Shown here: positions 11,257 through 23,070 of the stretch, one piece after another
Layout: each line of letters begins with the position of its first letter
Numbering within the stretch: the first letter of the stretch is position 1
DNA from: Toxorhynchites rutilus septentrionalis
Taxonomy: Eukaryota > Arthropoda > Insecta > Diptera > Culicidae
DNA length: 64,000 nt
Direction of reading: 5' to 3'
NCBI RefSeq assembly: GCF_029784135.1
Contig: NC_073745.1
Span: 61,571,218-61,635,217 of the forward strand
Notes under the pieces: generated by a model
Databases searched by the model: none
Told to the model about the DNA's origin: nothing
What the model saw: the letters and a program-made list of their open reading frames with translations, nothing else
Program-made: the position numbers and the translations under genes

Positions 11257-11640
11257 GGGCCTGATTCTCGAATACACTTCGAATACACTTCACGGCGGAA
11301 ACGGAATGAAACGTATCCGCTATGACAACGATACGGAGTAGACATCTGGATATGAGATAAGTTTCCCACTAAACTTATCATTATAATATCAAATTATCTT
11401 CAGATGAAATTTTTGTATGAGATTATTATATCACATGAAGAAAACAAAGTTTTCCACTTACATTAAATACCAGTTTGATACGAAGAAATTAATTTTCATT
11501 AATCATTTTTTATTTGAAAAGTGCTCATTCTGCCTGAAAACTCATTATTATTTTCGACACTTCACTAACTCGTAAAACGTAGTTCAATGGCGTGCCGTTT
11601 ATTTCGTTTCCATCGTGAAGTGTATTCGAGAATCAGGCCC
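11257..11640. mobile_element. MITE with GGGCCTGATTCTCG termini
   Basis: 384 bp with inverted ends (GGGCCTGATTCTCGAATACA at the left and its complement at the right), flanked by TAT at 11254-11256 and 11641-11643. The interior is AT-rich with no ORF. The superfamily is not determined. Confidence 0.75.
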
Positions 11641-11689
11641 TATGTTTAATCACGAGGAAGAGCGGTTCATCGTCACTCTCGATTTCCGA

Positions 11690-12350
11690 TTCACAGTATT
11701 TGGGAAAAGAAAATCTTTTATAATTTTCACTTTCTGAGTGTTTATTCAACCCAATGTGAATTTTAATTGGACTAACAACACCTAATACGATATGTAAATC
11801 ATATAGGAACTCATTTTTCCTAATATTTCTTCACTTTTCCAATTTTTCTCGCCGGTTTTGATATCTCTGTTTGGGAACACATTTCGGTAGGAACAAAAGT
11901 TCCCCCTACTTTTATGTATTTGCAATGTCGATTTCCCCCAGGCAGCTTGGTTTTGATGTCTCTGTTAGGGAATACATTTCGATAGGAACAAAAACTCCCC
12001 CTACTTTCATGTATTTGCAACGCCGATTTACCCCAGGCAGCTTGGTTTTGATGTCTCTGTTAGGGACCCGCCGCATGTGTCGTCGATTTCGACCAATCAG
12101 AAGTGGGTATTTCCGTTAGGATAGGGGTTGAGATTTTTCAATTGTTCGATAGTTAGTTTCATGACATTTATTATTTTCTTCAATATAAAAAATTGTTATG
12201 GAGTGTCGAAATCGATTGACGCAAAAATTTCATCAATCCATCATGAAATGACTGAGCAGTAAGCGTTTGAAATTGGACAATTTTCACGATGTACTCGATT
12301 TTCGATTTTCAATTTGTACCCCAATATGTCCCCGTAATCCTACGTCAAAA
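11690..12350 (+). repeat. Module E copy 1 with ~90-bp minisatellite
   Basis: Homologous to 33240-34195 (same strand) and to 39307-40300 (inverted). It carries about 2.5 tandem units at 11850-12065 (key words: cggtaggaacaaaa, cccctacttt, tttcccccaggcagcttgg, tctctgttaggga). After the units comes a unique block with cgccgcatgtgtcgtcgatt, and it ends at CGTAATCCTACGTCAAAAA. Confidence 0.8.
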
Positions 12351-12394
12351 ATCCAATGATTAATCAATGGTAATCAATCTTTTGTGAAAAAACT

Positions 12395-13225
12395 ATGGAT
12401 GGGTATGATATAACCGCAAGGTTGACGTAGGACTGCCGTTGGCTTAGTAATCAATTGTATTTCTTCAGTTAGCAATAACCCCACCTCGAATGTTCCTCAT
12501 TGGGTACGATATTGCGATATCGCGCAGAGCTATCTTTTCTGTGTATTGATTGAATTATTGATTAAACTAGTGAATGAATGAAACTATTTACGAATTCAAT
12601 TGCAAACAAATCCCAATTTAAGTCAATTCATGCATTATGGTAGAAGATATCGCAGCAAATAGTTATCAACATTTTGCCTAATCATGAAACGGAATGCGTA
12701 GAAATTAGCGGGCTGGCGACATGAAAAGATATCTTCCAAAGTAGTCTTGAATAATTGAGCCAAAGCGTTGCATTTGTACTCGCTTTTGTAGACCGTGTTA
12801 GCAAAACGAATTCCGGAGAGTAAAAATGCATGGGGGTATGCAAAGCTTCTTCTTGGTTTCGGAATCAGTACTGGCAAAACATATTCCGGTTTGCGGAAAT
12901 GCAAGCGAGTACAAAAGTACCCGTAGTTTGCATCTTTTTTGCAATGCAAATTTCCCCAGGCTCCTTGGGTTTGAAATCTGTGTTAGGGAAACATTTCAAT
13001 TTCCAGAAACGCAAACGAGTACAAAAGTACTCGCAGATTGCATCTAATTCGCAATATCGATTTCTCCAGGTTTCATGATTTTGAAGTCTATATTAGGGAA
13101 ACAAACCAATTTGCAAAAACGCAAACGAGTACAAAAGTTTCCACTGCTAGCATCTAATTTACTATGCCGATTTCCGCAGGCTCCATGGTTTTGAAGTCTG
13201 CGTTACGAAAACATCCATCCATTCC
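12395..13225 (+). repeat. Module F copy 1 with ~105-bp minisatellite
   Basis: Direct-orientation homologue of 58133-58870. It begins gatataaccgcaaggttgacgtagg and contains about three tandem units at 12880-13205 (acgcaaacgagtacaaaagt ... ctccatggttttgaagtctg ... ttagggaaaca). The short open frames inside it are a by-product of the repeat, not genes. Confidence 0.8.
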
Positions 13226-13356
13226 AGCGATCGTACCTCAATCGTTGCGCAATCATAACGCAATCATCACGATATGCTAATTCATCAGTTCACGATGTTT
13301 GTTTACGATGTCAACTGCTGTGATAGCAAATGAATTGCAAAGCTTAAAACCTCTTT

Positions 13357-13580
13357 AACACTAGAACTACCAACCGGTCAAAATGACCGGTTATATGATT
13401 TGTTCGCAAGATTTTGTGTTGAAATCTTTTTTTTATATTTTTTAATGAATGTTATGACTTTTTCTAAGTTCATGTATTGATCAATATTATAAACAATGTT
13501 GATCTCTCACTTCCATTTTTTCTAATATACATATGTGGTATACCTATTTATACCGAACGGTCAAAATGACCGGTCGTGAT
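13357..13580. repeat. Element relic with ACCGGTCAAAATGACCGGT palindromes
   Basis: Palindromic AACCGGTCAAAATGACCGGT lies at 13372-13392 and a near copy at 13557-13575. The left side reads TTAACACTAGAACTACC, resembling the end of a TTAA-inserting element, but no matching right end was found. Confidence 0.45.
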
Positions 13581-13627
13581 TTTGAATGTTTCTAATAACA
13601 AAATTGCTTAGAAAAACAGGAAGTGGG

Positions 13628-14606
13628 TCATATCTATGGTATAACCGCAAGAGTGACGTAGGACTATCGTTGATTTTGAGATCATTTGTTTGAAGTTGAA
13701 TCTAAATCCATTCTGAATGAATGAATAAATGAATATTTGGGGGACTTCGAAAATGAGAGCGTTACGTTGGAGGCACAAGGTTTTATGCATCCAATATAGG
13801 ATACGAAAAACCTTGTTCTGAAGAATAATCTTCAGAAGCTAACCTGCTAACTGTACTTGATTGACAAATCACAAACCCAAATGTATTATATGGATATTTT
13901 ATGGATAGAAAACATTAAAATAAACCCTTTCGCTTGAATGTAATTTTCAATTCCAAGGGGAACTGGCAGATTATTTTCCAGCAACGATTAGATATTTCCA
14001 CATTTTCCTCGATACTGGAAGCCCACCAGTGGTTAATACTAACTCGATAACCACCTGTTAATAGTACTTGATTGAAAAATATTTGGTCACAGTGTTACAT
14101 GGATAGAAAACCTTCAAATAAACTCTTTCACATGAATGTATTTTTAAATTCCCAGAGGAACTGGCAGATTATTTTCCAGCAATGATTAGATCTTTCCGGA
14201 ACTTTCTCGATGCTGAATGGCATCCAAACAGAAAGAATTCTGCGCGTGTATGTGTCGATCCTTCGCCGTCCACCTCCTCCAGCACGTTAGGCAACGATGT
14301 TTTCTTGTCGATGTCCTCACGAAAAATGAATGTGTCTCACCACCAGAATATCGCTTAAGTATGCTTTTTGTGTGTGATTGAATCGAGAGAAGGTGTAGTT
14401 TACGATGGCAATTTGGAAGGCAAACTAGAGGGGAATGAACTCTCTGAGCTCGGAACTTTCGGCGACTGAGCAATAATCGATTGCGGGCGCATACAATATT
14501 GGATATGGAAATATCCTACTGATGGGGAAGAATAATCTTCAGAAGCTATCCTGTTAATTGCGATTGATTGAAAAATCATAAAACCAAATGTATTTGGTCA
14601 CAGTGT
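13628..14606 (+). repeat. Module A copy 1
   Basis: Starts with ATAACCGCAAGAGTGACGTAGG. It contains about three diverged copies of a ~200-bp unit (ttcagaagct...cctg.taa...gattga.aaatca...ggaactggcagattattttc) at 13825-14000, 14070-14200 and 14525-14606. It is homologous to 40887-41960 and 50871-52130. It is interrupted at its right side by the DD37E element. Confidence 0.8.
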
Positions 14607-14608
14607 TA

Positions 14609-15884
14609 AAGGGTGTGTCACATCAAATTGCATCACGGAAAAAAGGCTGTAGAAATTTAATTTTTAGGAATTATATCTTCAGCTTTCGCTTATAATCAGA
14701 TAAGAGTGTATAGATCATGTTGGCCATGCTTCACTGTCAATTTTTCGTAAATTTGGAAAAATCCTGAATTAATCCTGTGCACTCATTTCGAGAATCCGGA
14801 GTTGTCACATTGGGACATCGGTAAGATGCTGGGAACCGTCCAATCCACGGTCAGCAGAGTACTAAAACGATACTTCGAGAACCTAACCATCGACCGGAAG
14901 GTGAAGAACGGCAAAAATGGATGCTCCGTCAGTGAAAAAGATCACAAGCGCGTAGTTAAGCAGTTTTGACGTGATCCGAGAAGTTCGGTCCGGGATGTCG
15001 CCAATAAGCTGAATTTGTCAAGTTCATTCGTCCAGCGGACCAAGCAGCGGGAGGGCCTGCGTACATACATGGTTCAGAAGGCTCCTAACCACGACGAAAG
15101 GCAAAACATGGTGGGGAAGACGCGAGCCCGGAAGCTGTACACCGAAATGCTGACGAAGCCGCATTGCCTGGTAATGGACGACGAAACCTACGTCAAAGCG
15201 GACTTTCGTCAGCTGCCGGGCCTGTTGTTCTTCTCCTCAGAGGACAAATTCAGCGTTCCGGAGGAGATTCGCAAGCAGAAACTATCCAAGTTTGCCAAAA
15301 AGTACATGGTGTGGCAAGCGATCTGCTCTTGCAGAAAGCGGAGCGCCCCCTTCGTGATGACCGGCACGGTAAACGGGCAGGTTTACCTTAAGGAGTGCCT
15401 ACAGAAGCGCTTACTACCACTATTGAAGCAGCACGAGGGCCCGACCATCTTCTGGCCGGATCTCGCTTCGTGCCACTATTCAAAGGACGTGTTGGAGTGG
15501 TACGAAGCCAACGGGGTCACCTTCGTGCCAAAGGAAATGAACCCGCCCAACGCGCCGGAGCTTCGCCCAATAGAGAAATATTGGGCGATTATGAAGCAGG
15601 CCCTCCGGAAGAACCCAAAAGTTGTCAAATCGGAGGCGGACTTCAAGAGAAAATGGATTTCTGTTCAAAAAAAACTACAACCTGACGTTGTACAGAACCT
15701 TATGGACGGGGTAAAGAGGAAGGTGCGAGCATACGGGCTTGGGCTCGAAGTATGAATAAAAAGAAAATGCCAAAAGTTGTTTAATAGTTTTTATTTTACT
15801 GTCTAAAATTTTCAAAAGGATCGGTCTACTGGGCGAATTCCTACAGCGTTTTTTCCGTGATGCAATTTGATGTGACACACCCTT
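14609..15884 (+). mobile_element. DD37E Tc1/mariner element, copy 1
   Basis: Starts AAGGGTGTGTCACATCAAAT and ends with the reverse complement at 15884. A TA lies on the left (14607-14608), but the right flank is CA, so the duplication is not intact. It is nearly identical to 43099-44374, so it is a young family. Confidence 0.9.
14752..15755 (+). pseudogene. DD37E transposase, copy 1 (disrupted)
   Basis: Encodes a Tc1/mariner transposase: N-terminal helix-turn-helix (DIGKMLGTVQSTVSRVLKRY), a second HTH with the linker, then the catalytic core with Asp in CLVMDDETYVKADF, Asp in TIFWPDLASCHYS and Glu in PELRPIEKYW. The last two are separated by 37 residues, the DD37E signature described from mosquitoes. 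Lesions: a 22-bp deletion near 14764 removes the start codon, and TGA at 14968-14970 replaces an Arg codon of copy 2. The catalytic half, 15015-15755, remains open. It is non-autonomous as it stands. Confidence 0.92.
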
Positions 15885-16437
15885 CACGCAGAGTATACTG
15901 CGCACTCAGATAGCTTACCTTCAACACGAATGAACAGTCAGAAGTACAACGAAGTACTTCAGAATTATTACCTGCTGTTTTTGCATCAAAAGCAATGTGA
16001 TAATTGGGTAATTTGGAATCAATTCATAAATGTCATTGCATGGTTTAATGAATAGGGGCTTCAGATTCCGGACTGGTCAGCTTGTATACCAGATCAAAAC
16101 CCTTTCAAGAACTTATGGGGAGTGATCGTACGAATAGTAGATGCAGTTTACAAACAGTATGAGTGATTTGAAGAGCTTAAACGAGCAGTATCCTCTGTGT
16201 AGAACGAGAAACCCACTACAACATGGTGTAGCTTGATCGAAATCACCCCGAATGGGTTATTTGAACTGATTGAGAACTAAAGATGACCTATGAATTAGAA
16301 ATTTTTTGTAATTCATCCAAAATTGACATCAATTTTCAAAAGGAGTTTGAGTTCTTCCACCTCAATACAACCGACTTCTTACATATCTCTGGAAACTCTG
16401 AGAAATGAAGGGGTTCTATAGTTAAGAAACGCAGTGT
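15885..16437 (+). pseudogene. Tc1-type transposase C-terminal relic, copy 1
   Basis: Degenerate translation shows NSQKYNEVLQN.., FLHQKQCDNWVIWNQF, GLQIPDWSACIPDQNPFKNLWGVIVRIVDAVYKQYE and FEELKRAVSS, the end of a Tc1-type transposase (DW.A.SPDLNPIENLWG-like). An inverted terminal word (GGTTCTATAGTTAAGAAACG) lies at about 16410-16436 and matches the opposite end at about 42660. The same family is present, minus strand, around 42647-44610 and plus strand at 44880-45210. Confidence 0.75.
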
Positions 16438-16493
16438 ATGTTTAGGAAAACATATTATTGTCTGGTATACTTACATTTAAATCACTATTGCGA

Positions 16494-16695
16494 TTGAGCT
16501 TGAGCTTGGGTAGACTGTACAGTTCGTAGTTGCTTTCCGTGATTGACCTGAACCAACCAAATTGCACAAAGAACACACAGAATGACGCTTGGGACTAGCA
16601 AATCATTCTCGTTGTGCAATTTTCGGCGATTCAACCTTTAAATGGTCAATAACGACGCCGGTCACGTCCTTACAGTCACCAGAGGAAGGGAAGGA
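16494..16695 (-). mobile_element. 3' end of the (AGCTTG)n-tailed retroelement, short copy
   Basis: About 190 bp nearly identical to 2320-2513, with the gagcttgagcttgggtagac tail at the plus-strand left. Homology stops near 16695, so it is either strongly 5'-truncated or a different body sharing the tail. No clean target duplication was seen. Confidence 0.65.
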
Positions 16696-18373
16696 ATACA
16701 CAAAAATATCACACTTATTCTCAAAAATACAACAGATAACTGAAACAAAGATACACTACTATCAACACTAGTTATAGAAAGTATATAAAATAAACTTGCG
16801 ATAAAATTTGACAATTCGTATTAGAAAGAAACATCTACAATAAATCACGAACTTAGATAGATTGATATACATAACTACGTAAAAACACTTCACATCATTT
16901 CAAAATTTTTAGATCTAAAACTTACATTTGGAAATTGGAAATTTGGAATTGAATTCGTATTCCAAACCAATAATAAATAAGGAATGAATTAAACCTACAT
17001 ACAAACATAAGAACGCATCCAAACAAAATAATTGGTTCAGATCCAGAATCTGGAATCCACCCCAATCCTCCAAATTGTAGAAATTTTGCTAACCAAATTT
17101 TTTTTATCAGATCGGTGCTGGACCACCCTTTCATAAATATTACACATCTTTTAAAGCTACGCCCACATAAACATATGACAAGCAATTAGCTTTTATACGG
17201 CTAAAAGGTTCTACTATACCGATCACAAAACGAAAAAAAAATAGATGTCATCATTATCAAGTACAGTAGAACCCCGATTGTCCGCAGAATAGTCTGGCAA
17301 TAACACCGCGGATAACAAAAATCGCAAAAAAACGCAATGTAGCACTAAAATGAAGTGAAAACGAGAAAAAAAGAGCACAAGCCTACCACTCACTGACCAA
17401 CCCCGGTAGGATTTATAAATTTAGTATGCAATTCGCGCGTCGCGAATAATCCGCGGATCATCCATTCGCGAATAATTGATAATTGAAGAATTGCACATTG
17501 AATTAAAAAAAAAACTACTGAAGAGAAAAGAAACACTCGCTTGTAGACTCCCTTTGACAGATAAAATTTTATTAACTTGTACTGATCAAATATATTCGAC
17601 ACAAATATAAACACGAAACCAAACAAGAAGCGAACGAAGGGTACGTCTACTCTCAGGCAAGGCGCAAATTGAGAAGCGTATAGCGCTCGTAAACGAACAC
17701 GAGACCACCGACACGACTCATACGTGCCACAAACGTAGCGTGGTGGAGCGCATATTCAGTCGCAGTTTGGTGTAAATAACGTGCCACTCGCATACAATGT
17801 CTGATTCACACAGTTTTGCGCGATATATTTATTTACTAACACAATCACCCGATCTGTACGACCAGCACGAGAAACTGTGGTTCAGCCACAGCGTCACGCG
17901 AGTCGTGTCTCACGAGCGCTCCACAATCTCGCGTCATCTGGCCAATTTGCGCCGTTCTATCTGTTTTCATTAGCCACAAAAACAGGCGCTATATCGCGGC
18001 AAGTTACTCGCACTATACGCGTCTCAACTTGCGCCTGGCCTCAACGACTACACGCGCGGGCCTCTCTTGAGTAGCTATTTCCTTTAACAAAACGAACATC
18101 TTTGAGATCTATTCAGAAATGCTTGAGTTATGAGCGTTCGAAATCGTTCATTTTTTTCTGCCTGTCCAGTGCCTAGATTTTCATTTTACCCCTCTTTATC
18201 TTCCGGTTAGAAAATTAGGGCAATAAATTAGCCTATTTTTTAGATCCGATATTACATTAGAAAGTCTTCGGTAGAATTTGTGGGTGGCCCTAAAGCATAA
18301 TTTTATTGTAATCATTGAAAACCATCTTATTAGGTATACTCCTCAACAAATTGTGTTGATTGCTCGCTGTCTA
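16696..18373. other. No gene recognised; possible pogo-like terminus
   Basis: A CAGTAGAACCCCGATTGTCC word follows TA at about 17263, resembling pogo/Tigger ends, but its partner was not found. Region 17640-18080 is GC-richer (ctcgcgtcatctggcc) without a recognisable product. Confidence 0.35.
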
Positions 18374-19039
18374 GAGTGAAACTAAAAAAATACACCTCTG
18401 CGGCCGAGCATTGCAATGCTGCAAAATAACTTTATCGTGTCTTTGCTCGCATTGTGGCCGTTTTTCCTTCAGTGCGCGGCGTAATGGTTTCATTCGGTTT
18501 TGGCAACTCATAGTACACCACACCCAGCTGGTCCCACCAAATCGACAGCATAACCTTCTGGCCGTGAATATTCCGCGCGGTCGTCGATATGACGTCGATA
18601 TGACGTTTATGATTGTCGTAATGGACCCACTTTTCATGGCCAGTAACGATTCGATACAAAAAAAACCCTTTCTTTTATGCCGTTGGAGCAGTTGTTCACA
18701 CGTGAAAAAACGGCGTTCTCGTGGCTTCAATTCATACGGCACTCAATGTCCTATATTTCGGATCATTCCCATTTCTTTTAAACGATCGGATATGGTTTGT
18801 TGAGCTACTCCAAGTGTATATGCAAGTTCTTGTTGCGTTTGTGACCGATCTTGATCGAGTAAAGCCTCCAATTCATCATCTTCAAACTTTTTTGGCGGTC
18901 CGGAACGTTCTCCGTCTTCCAAGTCAAAATTACCACTTTTACACCGTGCAATCCACGTCTGACTCGTTCGCTCAGCGTGAGCATGGTCACCGTAAACTTC
19001 CATCAAAATGCGATGACTTTCCGCAGCTTTTTTCTTCAT
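18374..19039 (-). pseudogene. mariner transposase pseudogene
   Basis: A minus-strand start at 19039 opens with MKKKAAESHRILMEVYGDHA and RTSQTWIARCKSGNFDLED, then a GPPKKFEDDELEALLD and QELAYTLGVAQQTISDRL second helix-turn-helix, typical of mariner. After a frameshift near 18743 it continues with HRIVTGHEKWVHYDN, where mariners have TGDEKW, so the first catalytic Asp reads His. Then come KVMLSIWWDQLGVVYYEL and a degraded HDNARPH-like segment near 18400. The C-terminal third is missing. It is dead by frameshift, truncation and loss of the catalytic residue. Confidence 0.85.
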
Positions 19040-19559
19040 ATTGAAGTAATGAAGTTACACTCCCCGCAAAAACACTCTTGTTGGTACGAAATTCGACATA
19101 TTCGAAGTGGCAAAAAACTATGTTGTTAACGCTTCATTTTGTTTGACATATACTGAAAAAGACGCGCAAGGACAGTAACTTTCCAACGAATGTCTGGAAA
19201 TTTGATTCACTGGAATAATAATCAACCCGAATAATCAAACCGAAGAAACTTACCGGTACACCTAATATATTCGGCCTAACTTCAGATAATGATAAAATAT
19301 GAACTTTTATCGAATACGTCAACATTCTATCTCTCATAGAGACCCCTGAAAAACTAATGTGTTACTAGTATCTGCTTTGAGTGTAAGTTCTCGCGGTTGG
19401 CATGGTCTTTATATAAACAGAATTCCAGAAAATATCAATCGCAAGAATTTACAAACAAATTTGTTGCGAGCTAAACATTAGTAGTTATCTTCAAAAAAAA
19501 ACATGGAAAAGTACACGAACCACATTTCATTTATTAAATGCAAAGTTCGATGAACCAGT

Positions 19560-19648
19560 AAATTCGCGTAATGGACCCGTGAAATAACCTCCAAGATCAT
19601 ACGATTTAACAGCTTTGAACTTTTTTGTGGGACTCTGTGGAATCTATC
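19560..19648 (+). pseudogene. Tc1/mariner-like C-terminal fragment, left half
   Basis: Reads RNGPVK*PPRSYDLTALNFF, resembling the R.GD..WPPRS.DLTPLD(F/Y)FLWG motif. It is interrupted by the hAT element at 19649 and continues at 22753 (TDKPQMIDLLKDNNRLVIADMRS), matching the usual VYADKPQTI..LK.NI downstream block. Confidence 0.65.
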
Positions 19649-19656
19649 GTCTACAC

Positions 19657-22600
19657 CAGGAGTGGCCAAAGGGTAGACCGCGGGCGACTGGTCGCCCGCC
19701 AAGCTGATATTCACATTGAATATTTACATTATTTTCTTCATGTACAGCAGTATGTTACCAAAAAAATCACCTTCAAATAGAATGTGTTGTAAAGCAGCTG
19801 AACTCACACAATAATAATAGAAATTTAATGCTACCTGTATAAATGGGGTTCTTGAATTTTCATCTTTTGGTTTTCTCCTTCACATCAACTCAATACGGAA
19901 TACTCAAACACATACCCATACGAGTGCATCACATTCTTGTGATGCAGTCGTGGTGCGTTTGGCATTCTTGTTATGCAGGGATGCCAAATTTGTAGATATG
20001 TACACTAATTTGCCGAAACCTTATTCAAGAGACAGTTTTTTTTTCCGTTGTAAACATATTCAGACTCTGATTTTCAGTTGCAAACATTCTGCAGTAGTAA
20101 CAAAACTAAATTGTGGTTTCCACGGTAGCAAATGAACTATGAAGTATTTTACAGAAATTCAAACACATTTATAGACATTTCAGTTTTTAAACGTCGACAA
20201 TTATTGAAAAATCTGGCATTACTGTTGTAAAGCAAATCAATTGGAAAAAGATCATCAAAGCAAGCAGAAGCATTTCCGTTCTACCAGTCAAATTTAAAAA
20301 AGTGTGCTATAGAAAGCGAAAGAAAGGAACAACAACGCAAACTTTAAACATAGTAGTTCAGTGGTAAGTTTCATAAAAGCACATGGGGACCTCAGTCGCC
20401 TAGCTGAAAAGCATGTTACGGGTTTTCAAACTATCATTTTATTATAACTGTTATCTTCTACTTTGCAGGACATCACTTGTCACTGTATTAGAAGCAATTC
20501 AATACGTTCGTGTACCAGTCTCAAATACTGACGGCAAACTTTTCATGTAAGATTCCACTTTCACCATTAGTCTCTTCTATTTTATTATTAATGAATTTTA
20601 TTTATATCAGCTTCATTCTTCGATTAATAATGAGTCTCCCGAAAACAAGTACCAAGAAGCCGAAAACATATCACTTTAATAGTGAATGGGAACAAGAGTT
20701 CTTCTTTACAATGAAAAATGATAAATGTACGTGCATTATTTGTTTTTCAACCGTTGCATTTCCAAAAAGAGCAAATGTCGAAAGACATTTTCGAGGATGT
20801 CATAAGCAATACGAGAGAAATTATCCATTTGGCACCGAGTTACGGAAAGTTAAAGTGCAATAACTGATGACACAATTGAATAAACAGCAATCGTTTTTTT
20901 CGAGTTCAACTTCTAAATCGAAAACAGCCACAATAGCCTCATTCAAAGTGGCTGAAATTTTATTAAAACATAAGAAGCCTTTTGAAGACGGTGAAATATG
21001 GAAGGAGAGTTTTATTGTAGCGGGAGAATTATTATTCGAACATTTTAGCAATAAATCTGAAATAATTTCTTCAATCAAAGAAATGTCGCTGTCAAGGAAC
21101 ACCATTATGCGCAGAACAGAAGCAATGAATAAAAATTTGGAAGAGATGTTGAAAGAACATATCGATGAATGCCGGTTCTTATCCTTACAGTTCGACGAAT
21201 CGACTGATGTCACTGATACCGCACAGATATGCATATTCATAAGGATGTGTTTCCAGGATATGTCTGTTAGAGAAGAACTGTTAACGATTTTACCAATGAA
21301 GGGACAAACGAGAGGTCGAGATATATACAACTCGTTCAAGTCCTTTATTACTGAAACAGGATTTCCAATACAGAAATTGGTATCGATTACGACTGATGGA
21401 GCTCCTTCTATGGTTGGAAGTCATAATGGATTCATAGGTCTTTGCAAAAACGATGATGATATTCCAAACTTTACCAATTACCACTGTATCATTCATCAGC
21501 AGACACTGTGTTCAAAAATTTTAAAATCAGATGATGTGATGAATTTAGCATTCAAAATAGTTAATTCTATAAGTGGAAGCAGTTTGCAGAGACGCAGATT
21601 CAGAGCATTACTCGAGGATTGTGAATCAGATATCGGAGAGTTGCTTTTACACACCGACGTTAGGTGGCTGAGCCGTGCCAAATTTCTTAAAAGATTCTTT
21701 TACCAGAAATAAAAGAATTTATAACAACTGGCAATAAATCATATCCTCAATTGGATGATTATAAGTTGGTACATGATCTCGCTTTCCTTTGTGACATCAC
21801 AGCGAAGCTGAATGATTTAAATTTGAAACTTCAAGGAAGAAACAAAACGGTGACTGAAATGGTTAGTGACGTAAATGCATTCAAGGGGAAACTCACACTC
21901 CTAGAAGCACAATTAAGAAGAGGAGATTTGAAACAGTTCGAGAACATGGCGGCTAAATCCACAGATGGTCACGCCTATGAATATGATCGTTATGCTGAGA
22001 AAATTTCTGCACTACGAAATGAGTTCCACAGACAATTTCAAGATATTTCTGAACTAGAGGACATAATATTATTCATGTCATTCCCGTTCAATGATGGAAT
22101 CAATATTGAAGAAATATCAGTGAATTAAAAAAAAAATCTGGATGTGGACCACATACTTATTGAAAATGAAATCCTCACTTTGAATAACGATATATTTTTG
22201 AAATCAAGGGCTTCATCTGGAAATAGTCATTGGAATTTACTTTGCGAGGAAAAGTATCCATGTTTATGGAAATGTTCTGCATATTTGACAACATTTTTCG
22301 GATCAACTTATTTCTGCGAAACAACATTTTCTGCTATGAATTCTATAAAAACAAAACATCACTCTCGTTTGACAGATGACCATTTGAAAGCCTGTTTACG
22401 AATAGCTATTAGTAATTATGAACAAAAATATAATAAGCTTGCCGAAAATATGCAATGTCACGTTTCCAGCGCTTCATCAGATACAAGATAATCATTTAAG
22501 ATAATTTGTATTGAAAATAAAATTGTTAGCAGTTAAAAAAATAAACAAAAGATTTTTTTATTATAATAAATAGTTTTTGAGAAAAAATAAAACTTGTGTA

Positions 22601-22744
22601 TGCTTGGAACAACTAAATATATATTTATTTTACGATTAAATGTTGAATCACTACTTATTCATGATCATATATTATGTTGGTAGCCCGCCGACTGAATCTG
22701 AAAAAAAAAGTCACCCGTAGTGGTGAAAAGTTTGGCCACCACTG
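19657..22744 (+). mobile_element. hAT element with 8-bp target duplication
   Basis: 3088 bp. The left end CAGGAGTGGCCAAA and right end TTTGGCCACCACTG are inverted (12 of 14 match). The exact 8-bp duplication GTCTACAC lies at 19649-19656 and 22745-22752. A subterminal 9-bp palindrome (GCGGGCGAC-TG-GTCGCCCGC) lies at 19680-19699. It encodes a BED-finger hAT transposase. Confidence 0.93.
20630..22491 (+). pseudogene. hAT transposase, nearly intact (ZBED5/GTF2IRD2-like)
   Basis: The likely start ATG is at 20630. The N-terminus carries a BED-type zinc finger (CTCIICFSTVAF...HFRGCHK, C-C-H-H spacing). The RNase H-like core includes LSLQFDESTDVTDTAQICIF, GRDIYNSFKSF and TTDGAPSMVGSHNGF, then CIIHQQ. 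The hAT C-terminal dimerisation region is present: YPCLWKCSAYLTTFFGSTYF followed by CE..FSAMN.IKTK..SRL. Lesions: in-frame TAA at 20861-20863 and 22126-22128, and a one-base frameshift around 21695-21712. The arrangement resembles the hAT lineage that gave vertebrate ZBED5 and GTF2IRD2. Upstream splice-like sites (gtaagt near 20362, ttgcag near 20469) suggest 5' introns. Confidence 0.88.
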
Positions 22745-22752
22745 GTCTACAC

Positions 22753-23070
22753 CGATAAACCGCAGATGATTGACCTCTTGAAAGACAACAATCGCCTCGT
22801 TATCGCTGATATGCGATCTTCATAGATGGGGTGATCAAAAAAGAGCCAAAACAAATGGATTATCCGCCACATTCAACAAGGCTGCAATTGTGATTACATT
22901 TCTGGACATAAAACCTAACAAATACCATCGAACATTCACCGATTTCATCTTATGTAGCTCCAAATGATTTTTTCCTCCTATCAAACGTCAAATTGCCACT
23001 ACGTTCGATAAAAAACATTGAAAAAATTCGCGAGGAGAAATCGAATCCGGAAAATGCGCCTGAAACAAAT
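22753..23070 (+). pseudogene. Tc1/mariner-like fragments, right of hAT
   Basis: 22753-22825 continues the fragment cut by hAT (TDKPQMIDLLKDNNRLVIA). A second piece at about 22942-23058 reads YVAPNDFFLLSNVKLPLRS, the mariner YSPDLAPCDFFLFP.LK..LRG motif. Both lack the rest of the protein. Confidence 0.6.

Noticed and set aside
11820..12119. Overlapping frames with repeated TFMYLQ-type peptides
   Set aside because: By-products of the ~90-bp minisatellite; the same happens at 33629, 39529 and 58519.
12880..13205. Possible CRISPR-like array (regular ~105-bp repeats)
   Set aside because: Units are contiguous diverged tandem repeats without spacers, in eukaryotic DNA.
14186..14473. 95-codon minus-strand frame
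   Set aside because: It lies within module A and is broken in sibling copies.
18411..18803. 130-codon plus-strand frame
   Set aside because: Antisense shadow of the mariner transposase relic.
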